Positions 45,096-52,227 of a stretch of 64,000 bases of DNA are shown piece after piece. A program made the position numbers and the translations under genes. Below the pieces are notes generated by a model. It was not told the origin of the DNA, searched no databases, and worked only from the letters and a program-made list of their open reading frames with translations. Numbering within the stretch: the first letter of the stretch is position 1; each line of letters starts with the position of its first letter. The stretch comes from Acrocarpospora pleiomorpha (lineage in GTDB: Bacteria > Actinomycetota > Actinomycetes > Streptosporangiales > Streptosporangiaceae): NCBI RefSeq assembly GCF_009687885.1, contig NZ_BLAF01000015.1, positions 1-64,000 on the forward strand. The letters run 5' to 3'.

Positions 45096-45142
45096 CATGG
45101 TGTCAGTCAGGGTTCGAGAACCCCGGCTTCGCCTTGGCTTGC

Positions 45143-46411
45143 TTAGGACGGAACCGCGATCGAGCCGGACCACAGGTTCTTGGCCGCGCTGTAGACGCCG
45201 TAGAGCTCACCGTCGAAGTACGGGGAGACCGAGGTGTCGTAGCGGTTGTTGCTGTCGGTGTCGGAGACGCCGATGGTCACACCGTTCAGGTAGCCGAGGC
45301 GGCGGGTGTTCTTGTACCCGACCAGCCAGGACGAGCCCAGCGCGCCTTCACCGGTGAAGCTGGACTTGACCCCGATCAGCTCCTCGGCCTTGATGGCCGA
45401 AGCGCTGGCGGCGAAGGTCTTGCCGTAGCTCCACTTGAGGGTCTTGCCGGTGTAGGCGTAGTTGCCGTCCGGGTGCGAACCGCTCGGGTAGCCGAACACG
45501 AAGACCGGCTTGCCGACCTTCTGGTTGTAGGCCAGACCCTGTCCACCGACGTTGTCACCGAGGCGACCGGCGTCGACGAACGCCCAGACGTAGTACTTGA
45601 AGGTGGCGCCGACCCCGTACTTGAAGCACAGGAATTCCTTGTCACGCCATTCCCTCGGGAAGTTGTCGTAGACCTCCTTCGACACTTCCTTGTACCCGTT
45701 CACGGGGCCGGAGCCCAGCACGCCGCCGCCGTTGGGCAGACCCTTGACGCCGTTGTAGACGGTGACGAACGCGTAGTCGCGGTCGCCGTCCTCGTAGACG
45801 TCGAAGTCGTAGTGCGTGAAGGCCTGCTTGCCCACGTAGATGCCCCACGGGGTCTTGCCCTGGTAGTAACCCGGGACGAACACCCAGTTGTCGAGCGTGG
45901 CCTTGTTGTTCACCGTGTCGTAGACGCAGCTACCAGCGGTGGCAACCAGGTTCTTGTACGCCGACTGGATCGACGTGGCGGTGCACCAGTGCGGGTTCTT
46001 GGCCTTCTTGTACCACCAGTTACGGCCGTACTTGTTGACGCTGGCCCACTCCCAGCCGTCGCTGAAGAACACCTTGCCCGTGGTCTTGGGAAGGTTGATG
46101 TTCTTCGACTTGCTGGTGGTCTTCTTCTCGTCGCCGATCGCCGGGACGACGCCGGGCTTGCTGTCCGCAGCCGGGCCGCCGGTGGAGATGTGCTTGGCGA
46201 CAACCTTCGTCTCCACGTCGTAAGGCGTGGCGGCGACCAGGTTGGCAGCCTGCTCGGCGAGCCAGAAGTTGGTGATCTCGTAGGCAGCGAGACCGGTGTT
46301 GGCCAGCGGGGTGCCGACCACGTCACCGGCGGCCTGAGCCGGGGCGGCGAGGCCCGCGGCCAGGAGGCCAGCGGTGGCAACAATGCCACCAAAGGCGATG
46401 GTGCGCTTCAT
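45143..46411 (-). CDS. Secreted trypsin-fold pseudoprotease P4
   Basis: A 422-aa exported protein, the longest of the family. ATG at 46411 with AAGGAG upstream; signal peptide ends near APAQA. The catalytic His is Ser161 (VATAGSC), Asp212 is kept, the catalytic Ser is Leu358 (GALGSSWLV) and the Ser-loop Cys pair is Ser/Ser. An additional free Cys (FLCFKYG) lies in the insert. N-terminal signal and C-terminal half are near copies of P3; the region around residues 117-140 and the insert differ strongly, so variation is concentrated in two segments. Confidence 0.85.
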   Translation of the reverse strand: MKRTIAFGGIVATAGLLAAGLAAPAQAAGDVVGTPLANTGLAAYEITNFWLAEQAANLVAATPYDVETKVVAKHISTGGPAADSKPGVVPAIGDEKKTTSKSKNINLPKTTGKVFFSDGWEWASVNKYGRNWWYKKAKNPHWCTATSIQSAYKNLVATAGSCVYDTVNNKATLDNWVFVPGYYQGKTPWGIYVGKQAFTHYDFDVYEDGDRDYAFVTVYNGVKGLPNGGGVLGSGPVNGYKEVSKEVYDNFPREWRDKEFLCFKYGVGATFKYYVWAFVDAGRLGDNVGGQGLAYNQKVGKPVFVFGYPSGSHPDGNYAYTGKTLKWSYGKTFAASASAIKAEELIGVKSSFTGEGALGSSWLVGYKNTRRLGYLNGVTIGVSDTDSNNRYDTSVSPYFDGELYGVYSAAKNLWSGSIAVPS

Positions 46412-46456
46412 GGGAACTCCTTGGTCTGTCGTGGAACGCCTCTTGCGTCCCATGCG

Positions 46457-46494
46457 TCAGGAAAGGGATAGCCCGGACCTTACAGCGCGGATCT
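46457..46494 (-). repeat. Conserved upstream block of P4
   Basis: Third copy of the upstream block, slightly more diverged (CCTTACAGCGCGGATC), 46 bases before the P4 ATG. Confidence 0.55.
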
Positions 46495-46687
46495 TTGGAA
46501 CGTTAAGACGAAAGAAGAAGTTGATCGGTTACAGCGAGTGGCCGATGTGATTCCGTTATTTACATGACTCGCAGTCAACCTGTTGATCCGAATGTTGCGG
46601 ATGATGTTCGAGCAGCTGAATGGCCTTGTGAGGTTTTCCGGGAGGCGGAGACGGGCGGGGCGAGGGTTGCCTGGTACCACTCGTGAA

Positions 46688-46703
46688 TGTGACATAGATC
46701 ACA
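46688..46703 (-). promoter_or_regulatory. CRP-type palindrome upstream of P4
   Basis: Perfect TGTGA-N6-TCACA (N6 CATAGA), about 284 bases before the P4 start. The spacer and flanks differ from the other two sites while the recognition halves are identical. Confidence 0.7.
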
Positions 46704-46757
46704 CAAATCCGGGGGTCCTTTCTGCTGGCTCGCGCGTCCAATAAGGCCTGGTCAGCG

Positions 46758-46779
46758 GGCCTAGTCGCTTGACTAGGCC
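46758..46779. other. Perfect 9-bp hairpin in the P5-P4 intergenic region
   Basis: GGCCTAGTC (46758-46766) and its complement (46771-46779) around a GCTT loop. It lies between the P5 terminator and the P4 CRP-type site. It may be a second terminator or an operator. Confidence 0.45.
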
Positions 46780-46821
46780 ATTTGGTTTACCTCGTTGGCG
46801 GGGAAATTTTTCCGGACATGG

Positions 46822-46864
46822 CGAAGGGCCTGGCTGATGGTGTGCGCCGCAGCCAGGCCCTTCG
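46822..46864 (-). terminator. Terminator of P5
   Basis: A 14-bp stem (46822-46835 with 46851-46864) with a 15-base loop, 14 bases after the P5 stop. Confidence 0.75.
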
Positions 46865-46877
46865 GTCTATGGGGTGA

Positions 46878-48065
46878 TTACGCGATAGAACCCGACCACA
46901 GGTTCGCCGCGTGCTTGTAAATGTCGTAGGTCTCGCCGTCGAAGTAAGGCGAAAGGCTGGTGTCGATCCGGTCGTTGCCGTCGGTGTCGGAGACCGCGGC
47001 CGTGACACCGTTCAGGAAGCCCTTGCGGGTGCTGTTGCTGTACTTGTACAGCCAGGCCGAACCCGAGGAGCCCTCACCGGTGAAGCTGCACTTGATGCCC
47101 AGCAGCTCCTCCGCCTTGATGGCCGCCGCCGAGGCGCCGAAGGTCTTGCCGTAGCACCACTTGAGGGTCTTGCCGGAGTAGGCGTAGTTGCCGTCCGGGT
47201 GCGAACCGCTCGGGTAGCCGAACACGTAGTCGGTGACGTTGCGCTTCTGGTTCCAGGCGATGCCCTGCCCGCCCACGTTGTCGCCGAGGCGGCCGGCGTC
47301 GACGAACTTCCAGATGTAGTACTTGCCGCCGCTCTTCTTGGTGTACTTGGTGACGATCCAGGGGTAGGTGCCATAGCTGCGGTACTTGTCGTACTCCGCC
47401 TTGGTGACCTGCTTCCAGTCGCCCTCGAGCGGGCCGCCGCTGTGCGGGGCCTTCAGGCCGTTGTAGACGGTGACGAAGGCGTAGTCCCGGTCGAAGTCCT
47501 CGTACACGTCGAAGTCGTAGTGGGTGAAGGCCTGCTTGCCCACGTAGATGCCCCACGGGGTCTTGCCCTGGTAGTAGCCGGGCACGAACACCCAGTACTT
47601 CATCGTGGCCGCGTTGGACTCGATGTCGTAGACGCAGTGGCCCGCGGTGGCGACCAGGTTGCGGTACTTGGACTGCAGCGAGGTGGCCGTGCACCAGTGC
47701 GGATTTTTGTCGTCGTCAAGGAAGAAGACCTTGCCGGTGGTCTTGGGCAGGTTGACGTTCTTGGACTTGGTCGATCCGGCGCCGCCGATGGGCTCGACCT
47801 TGCCGGCCTTGCCGTCGGCGGCGGGGCCGCCCTTGGACAGGTGCTTGGCGACGACCTTCGTCTCCACGTCGTACGGCGTGGCCGCGATCAGGTTGGCCTT
47901 GTTCTGGCCGTACCAGAAGGCGACGACGTTCCAGGCGGCGACGCCGCTGCCGGCCAGCGGGTCGGCGGCCACGTCGTCGGCGGCCGCGGCGGGGGAGACC
48001 AGCGCTGCGCTCAGCAGGCCGGCGGACGCGGTGAGGAGGACGAGGTTCTTCGCACGGGGGTGCAT
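46878..48065 (-). CDS. Secreted trypsin-like serine peptidase P5 (triad residues present, altered Ser loop)
   Basis: A 395-aa exported protein (signal peptide to about AAAA at 26-29). His143 (VATAGHC), Asp194 and a Ser at the catalytic place (Ser334 in GSSGSAW) are all present, and the Cys pair C304/C326 is kept. However, the loop reads GSSGSA instead of G-x-SGGP, shared in part with the dead members, so activity is uncertain. Overall sequence is closest to P2-P4, making it a possible intermediate between active and inactive members. No perfect CRP-type site lies in its short upstream gap (79 bases to P6). Confidence 0.82.
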   Translation of the reverse strand: MHPRAKNLVLLTASAGLLSAALVSPAAAADDVAADPLAGSGVAAWNVVAFWYGQNKANLIAATPYDVETKVVAKHLSKGGPAADGKAGKVEPIGGAGSTKSKNVNLPKTTGKVFFLDDDKNPHWCTATSLQSKYRNLVATAGHCVYDIESNAATMKYWVFVPGYYQGKTPWGIYVGKQAFTHYDFDVYEDFDRDYAFVTVYNGLKAPHSGGPLEGDWKQVTKAEYDKYRSYGTYPWIVTKYTKKSGGKYYIWKFVDAGRLGDNVGGQGIAWNQKRNVTDYVFGYPSGSHPDGNYAYSGKTLKWCYGKTFGASAAAIKAEELLGIKCSFTGEGSSGSAWLYKYSNSTRKGFLNGVTAAVSDTDGNDRIDTSLSPYFDGETYDIYKHAANLWSGSIA

Positions 48066-48144
48066 GGGACTCCTTCAAGCCAGAGGGTGTGCTGGGATGA
48101 AGGTAAAGACATGTGCTTTCAAGTGGCTTGCAGACCACTTAGCG

Positions 48145-49212
48145 TTAGCCCGTGGGCTGTTTGGCCGCCTCGGCGTACACGCGCTGGGTGACCGCGTTGA
48201 AGTAGGGCGTCGAGATCGCGTCCAGCTTGCCGTCGCCGTTGACGTTCCAGGTCAGGCTGGTCACGCCGTTGATGAACCCGGTCTGCCTGGCCTGGTTGTA
48301 GTTGAGCACCCAGGGCCCGCCGCTGGCCCCGGCGGTGAACCCGCAGGATCGCAGCAGCACGCCGTGGCTGAGCAGGTAGGTCGGGGCGGTCACGTACTTC
48401 CGGTCGGTCACCCCGCTGCACGGGCGTACGGTCTGCCCGCTGTACGGCCTGCTCCCGTCCGGATGCGCCCCCGCCGGGTAGCCGAACGCGTTGACCGCCA
48501 GCGAGGTGCCCTTCGTCGCGGCGAATCGGAACGCGCCAACCTTGTCCTCCAGGCGCCCCACGTCGGTGCGCTGGTAGCCGCCCGAGGTGGTCTTCCAGGT
48601 GAAGCCGCGGTTCACGGTCACGAACGCGTAGTCCCGGTCGAAGTCGCCCTTGCCCGGGTAGTCCAGGTGCAGGAAGAGCGTGTGACCGACGTAGATCCCG
48701 GCGTCGGTGCTCCCGTTCGCGTACGACGGGATGAAGATCCAGTTCTCCACCGTGCGGTTCTGGGAGAGCGAGTAGCCGCAGTGGCCTGCGGTCGCCACCA
48801 GGTTGCGGTTCTTGGAGTGCACCACCGAGCCGGAGCACCAGTACTCCTTGGACCCGAGCTTGAAGAACACCTTGCCGACCATGGGCGGCTGGTTCGGAGC
48901 CTTCTTGGCCGTCTTCTTCTTGTCGGGGGCAGCCTTCTTACCCGCAGCCGCGACCTCCGCGACGGACGGGGTGGCCTTCGCGCTGCCGGACGGTTTGCTG
49001 CTCGGCACGTAGGTGCTGGCCTGCCTGAGGCGTTCCGGTGTCCAGTAGGCGGCGATCCGCTGCATCTCGGTCGCGCTCGCGCCGAGCGAGTAGGTCACCA
49101 CATCGTTCGGCAGCAGGGTCTTTTGGGGTACGTGCGCCAGCGCCGGTCCCGAGGTCACGAGCATGGCGGCCACGCTCACGCCTAGGGCGGTGAGGGGGGT
49201 TCGCCTGGACAT
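48145..49212 (-). CDS. Secreted trypsin-like serine peptidase P6 (triad intact)
   Basis: A 355-aa exported protein, signal peptide to about PALA (25). Distinct N-terminal region with Lys/Pro-rich linker (KKAAPDKKKTAKKAPNQPP). Triad His144 (VATAGHC), Asp194 (DRDYAFV), Ser297 (GASGGPW); Cys pair C265/C290. More diverged from P2-P5 than they are from each other, and lacking their insert. A TAACGAGAAAG motif like the ends of the inverted-repeat element lies about 90 bases before the start. Confidence 0.83.
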   Translation of the reverse strand: MSRRTPLTALGVSVAAMLVTSGPALAHVPQKTLLPNDVVTYSLGASATEMQRIAAYWTPERLRQASTYVPSSKPSGSAKATPSVAEVAAAGKKAAPDKKKTAKKAPNQPPMVGKVFFKLGSKEYWCSGSVVHSKNRNLVATAGHCGYSLSQNRTVENWIFIPSYANGSTDAGIYVGHTLFLHLDYPGKGDFDRDYAFVTVNRGFTWKTTSGGYQRTDVGRLEDKVGAFRFAATKGTSLAVNAFGYPAGAHPDGSRPYSGQTVRPCSGVTDRKYVTAPTYLLSHGVLLRSCGFTAGASGGPWVLNYNQARQTGFINGVTSLTWNVNGDGKLDAISTPYFNAVTQRVYAEAAKQPTG

Positions 49213-49402
49213 CGGGGGCCTTTCCGCTGGTGATATCGATCGTAAGGGGTGATTTTTCCAGATCCACTGTGATCCGGCACACCTTCTTGACTTTCTCGTT
49301 ATGAAACAGGTGGAACCGAACGCGCCTGGCGTGCGTCAGATTTCCCCATGGTGCGGAGTGGGTGCTTGATCACTCTGTGCGCCCGCGGAGATCGTTGCGC
49401 TC

Positions 49403-49828
49403 ATGCGCATGCCGTCCGGGGGCCGTCTGCCCGCCCTTCTCGCCGCCACCGTCATCATGACCTGCTCGGCGGCCACGCCGCCGCCACCGGTCCAGCCCGA
49501 TCTCCCGCAACCGGGGAAACACCGGGAGTTCACGCTCAGCATCGGCTATGACGCGGCCGGGGCGGCAGCCAAACGCTTCGTGCTGCTGGGGTGCTCGCCG
49601 CCGCGCGGCACTCACCCGAAGGCCGCCGCGGCGTGCGCCACGCTGGCCAAGGTCGGCGGCGACCTCTCCGCGCTGGAACCCGACCAGGACGCCATGTGCA
49701 CGAAGGAATTCATGCCGGTCACCATCACCGCCAACGGCGTGTGGGACGGCAAGTTCAGCTGGTTTGAGCGTACCTACGGCAATGCCTGTGAAATGCGCTC
49801 GATGATGGGCCCGGTGTTCGACTTCTAA
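49403..49828 (+). CDS. SSI-family (subtilisin inhibitor-like) protease inhibitor
   Basis: A 141-aa secreted protein: signal peptide (about 1-22), Pro-rich linker, then the SSI domain. Four cysteines (C64, C78, C99, C129) have the spacing of Streptomyces subtilisin inhibitor, with GTHPKAAAACATLAKVGGDL, NGVWDGK, FERTYGNACEM and terminal PVFDF matching it. The reactive-site loop is MCTKEFMPV: Lys101, two residues after C99, is the P1 residue, suggesting a trypsin-type target. It lies on the plus strand between peptidase genes P6 and P7 and shares a terminator with P7. ATG at 49403 or 49409. Confidence 0.88.
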   Translation: MRMPSGGRLPALLAATVIMTCSAATPPPPVQPDLPQPGKHREFTLSIGYDAAGAAAKRFVLLGCSPPRGTHPKAAAACATLAKVGGDLSALEPDQDAMCTKEFMPVTITANGVWDGKFSWFERTYGNACEMRSMMGPVFDF

Positions 49829-49832
49829 CGCA

Positions 49833-49869
49833 CGAAGGGCCCGGCCCCCAAGGGGAGCCGGGCCTTTCG
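49833..49869. terminator. Bidirectional terminator between the SSI gene and P7
   Basis: A 13-base near-perfect stem (49833-49845 with 49857-49869) between convergent stops; both strands show short T runs. Confidence 0.8.
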
Positions 49870-49881
49870 TCTATCGATGGA

Positions 49882-50979
49882 TCACTGGGTCCACCGGTTG
49901 GCCGCGACCTTGTAGACGTCGTAGGTCTCGCTGTTGAAGTACGGCGAGGACAGACGGTCGTACCGGTCGTTTCCGTCGGTGTCCCAGGCGACGCTGTTGA
50001 CACCGTTGAGGAGGCCGGTGCGGCTCTTGCTCTTGTAGTTCAGCAGCAGCGGGCCGCCGCTGGCGCCCGCGGTCATGCCGCACTTGAAGCCGATGTGCTC
50101 CTGCAGGTTGTACTTCGCGGCGGCAGGCATCGGAGCGGTCTTGCCGTAGCACCACTTCATCGTCCGCCCGGTGAAGGGACGGTCGCCGTCGGGGTGCGGG
50201 CCCGCTGGGTAGCCGAAGGAGAACACGGTGACCTTGGTGCTGCGGTTCCAGGTGAAGCCCTGGCCGCCCACGTTGTCACCGAGTCGCCCGACCGGCGTCT
50301 TGGTGAACTTCCCCTTGTCCCAGGAGACCTTGAACCCGGAGGAGACGTTGACGAACGCGTAGTCGTAGTCGTAGTCCTCCTTCACGACGAAGTCGTCGTG
50401 CGCCTGGTACCACTTGGCGGGGTAGATCCCGTACGGGGTCTTGCCCTCCCACGCCTGGTTCCCATCCCAGTACGACGGGATGAAGATCCAGTTGTCGTAG
50501 AACCGGTTGCTGTCGGGGTCGTACACGCAGTGTCCCGCGGTGGCGACGACGTTGCGGTACTTGCCCTGCAGCGACGTACCCGAGCAGTACTTCCAGCTCT
50601 TGGGGTCGAGGGGGTTCTTGCCCGGCAGGGTGAAGAACACCCGGCCGACCGTGTTGGGCAGGTTGACCTGCTTGCTCTTGGTGGTCACCTTCGCTTCGCC
50701 GCCGATGGGCGGGACCACGCCGGCCTTGCCGTCCGGCTCGGCCGCGCTGGGCTTGCCCGAACCCTTGACGGAGTTGCCCAGATCCTCGGTGCGGTCCTTG
50801 GCCGCCCGAAGCCGCTCGGGCGTCCAGAACGCGGTGGCCGCGTCCGCGGTGGTGACGGCCGCCTTGGCGGTGACGTCCTGGGGGTCGGTGGCCGACGCGG
50901 AGGTGCTGGCGCCGACGACGCCGAACGCGACCAGCGCGCCGGCGACGGGGATGGAGATGCGCCGTGCTCGGGAGATCAA
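49882..50979 (-). CDS. Secreted trypsin-like serine peptidase P7 (triad intact)
   Basis: A 365-aa exported protein. TTG start at 50979, five bases after a strong AAAGGAG; an in-frame ATG further upstream would run through repeat copy C and is rejected. Signal peptide to about ASA (30). Triad His150 (VATAGHC), Asp206 (DYDYAFV), Ser307 (GASGGPL). The Ser-loop Cys pair is present (MKWCYGK, GFKCGMT). It shares the family pro-block (KAGVVPPIGGEAKVTTKSKQ). Confidence 0.83.
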   Translation of the reverse strand: MISRARRISIPVAGALVAFGVVGASTSASATDPQDVTAKAAVTTADAATAFWTPERLRAAKDRTEDLGNSVKGSGKPSAAEPDGKAGVVPPIGGEAKVTTKSKQVNLPNTVGRVFFTLPGKNPLDPKSWKYCSGTSLQGKYRNVVATAGHCVYDPDSNRFYDNWIFIPSYWDGNQAWEGKTPYGIYPAKWYQAHDDFVVKEDYDYDYAFVNVSSGFKVSWDKGKFTKTPVGRLGDNVGGQGFTWNRSTKVTVFSFGYPAGPHPDGDRPFTGRTMKWCYGKTAPMPAAAKYNLQEHIGFKCGMTAGASGGPLLLNYKSKSRTGLLNGVNSVAWDTDGNDRYDRLSSPYFNSETYDVYKVAANRWTQ

Positions 50980-50992
50980 TGTGACTCCTTTC

Positions 50993-51084
50993 TTAACGAG
51001 TCCGGCGCGCTTGGACGGGCCGCGCAGGTGCCCACCGGGGCTGCCTACTGTCGCGGCGATCCACTTCACGCTTTTCTCGTTAAA
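50993..51084. repeat. 92-nt inverted-repeat element, copy C
   Basis: Minus-strand 5' end TTTAACGAGAAAAGCGTGA matches 18 of 19 bases of copy B; the other end is the complement of TTAACGAG. Same length as copy A. It lies directly before the P7 ribosome site, as copy B lies before the SRAP gene. The interior is diverged. Confidence 0.6.
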
Positions 51085-51205
51085 CGGTTGGGACGAATTG
51101 AGGGCACGTCCCAATTCAGAGGAAACGCATAGAACGTTAATGACCGCTCGCCGCGTGCGGCGCAGCTATAACGAGAAGGCTCGGCGTGGTGGCCCTTCCG
51201 TTATC

Positions 51206-51222
51206 CATAACCGCCGGTTATG
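51206..51222 (+). promoter_or_regulatory. 8-bp palindrome in the P7 / membrane-protein intergenic region
   Basis: CATAACCG-C-CGGTTATG is an uninterrupted palindrome around one central base, 145 bases before the plus-strand gene at 51367. Possible operator or hairpin. The rest of the 50980-51366 gap holds repeat copy C and another AACGAGAA motif at 51171. Confidence 0.4.
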
Positions 51223-51366
51223 AATTGTCTGGGCAGGTCATCGGGCATGTGGAGAAACGGTTGACAAGTTATTCTCGGCCGGTCTCCATCGATTTCCATC
51301 TCGCCTGTAACAGGCGTCTCAAAAGTGTTGGTTGCCAGCCGGACGCCTGGGGCCGATGATTTCGGT

Positions 51367-52218
51367 GTGGACGTGATCGAGCAGCGGCCGTCCCGGCGGC
51401 GCTGGATCGCGGGAGTGGTGATCGCGCTGGCGGTGGCTGTCCCTATTGGCGGCGTGCTGTTCAGCCGGAACACCCGCGCGCCCGAGCCGGAGCCGGAGCC
51501 GACCCCGCTTCCGGAGGTGTCCGCGTTGCCCCCCGCCGCGAACATGGTGCATCCCGCGGAGACCGGGGACGAGGTCCGGACGATCAAGGTCGTCTTCCCC
51601 GACGGCAGCCGGGCGCGGGTCAGCTATCCGGCGGATCTGCGCCTGGCCGAGCTGGGGCTCCGGCCGTACGCGACGGTGCTGATGGGCACGGCCTTCCGCG
51701 AGCTGATCGCGCCCTACCAGGGCGCCGCCGAGGTGGCCGCGGGCGGGCCCATGATCAGGAGGCTGACCCCGCAGGTGACGCTCTGGCCCCGCCAGGTGGG
51801 CGGCGGCGGCCAGATCCTGCTGTACGGCTTCGACGACTGGCAGATCACGCTACGGGACCAGCCGATGCCGCTCACCTTCGAGGACCGGATCACGCTGGCC
51901 GAGAGCGTGCACGGCGAGGTGACCCCGGAGGGTTTCCTCACCTTCCGTACCGATCCGCCGGTCGAACTGATGAAGCCGGGGCGAATCCTGGCCGGGCAGC
52001 CGGTAGGCCCGCAGCTGTGGATCGGCGGCGGGATCGGGCCGCTGGTGGCCCTCACGCCGCTGCCGGACTGCGGCCCCGACTCCCGGGTCCCGCCCGCCGT
52101 CACCCGCCGGTCCGGGGCCTTCGGCACGACCTGCGGGAACGGCTACCAGGTGTCGGCGTCGGGGCGGCGCGACTTCGTGGAGCGGGCCCTGGCGACCATC
52201 AAGATCCGGGCAGAGTAA
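51367..52218 (+). CDS. Membrane-anchored hypothetical protein
   Basis: A 283-aa protein with a basic N terminus, one transmembrane helix (WIAGVVIALAVAVPIGGVLF), a Pro/Glu linker (PEPEPEPTPLP) and an extracytoplasmic domain not recognised (VRTIKVVFPDGSRARVSYPA). Two cysteines (DCGPD, TTCGNG) may form a disulfide. GTG start at 51367. Ends 9 bases before the next gene, possibly co-transcribed. Confidence 0.65.
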   Translation: MDVIEQRPSRRRWIAGVVIALAVAVPIGGVLFSRNTRAPEPEPEPTPLPEVSALPPAANMVHPAETGDEVRTIKVVFPDGSRARVSYPADLRLAELGLRPYATVLMGTAFRELIAPYQGAAEVAAGGPMIRRLTPQVTLWPRQVGGGGQILLYGFDDWQITLRDQPMPLTFEDRITLAESVHGEVTPEGFLTFRTDPPVELMKPGRILAGQPVGPQLWIGGGIGPLVALTPLPDCGPDSRVPPAVTRRSGAFGTTCGNGYQVSASGRRDFVERALATIKIRAE

Positions 52219-52227
52219 TGTTCTGGC

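Noticed and set aside
45105..45125. tRNA-like T-arm sequence (GGGTTCGAGAACCCC)
   Set aside because: No acceptor, D or anticodon arms around it; it is a small palindrome after the P4 stop.
49270..49285. CRP-type site upstream of P6
   Set aside because: Only one half (TGTGA) matches; the second half is not TCACA, so it was not counted with the three perfect sites.
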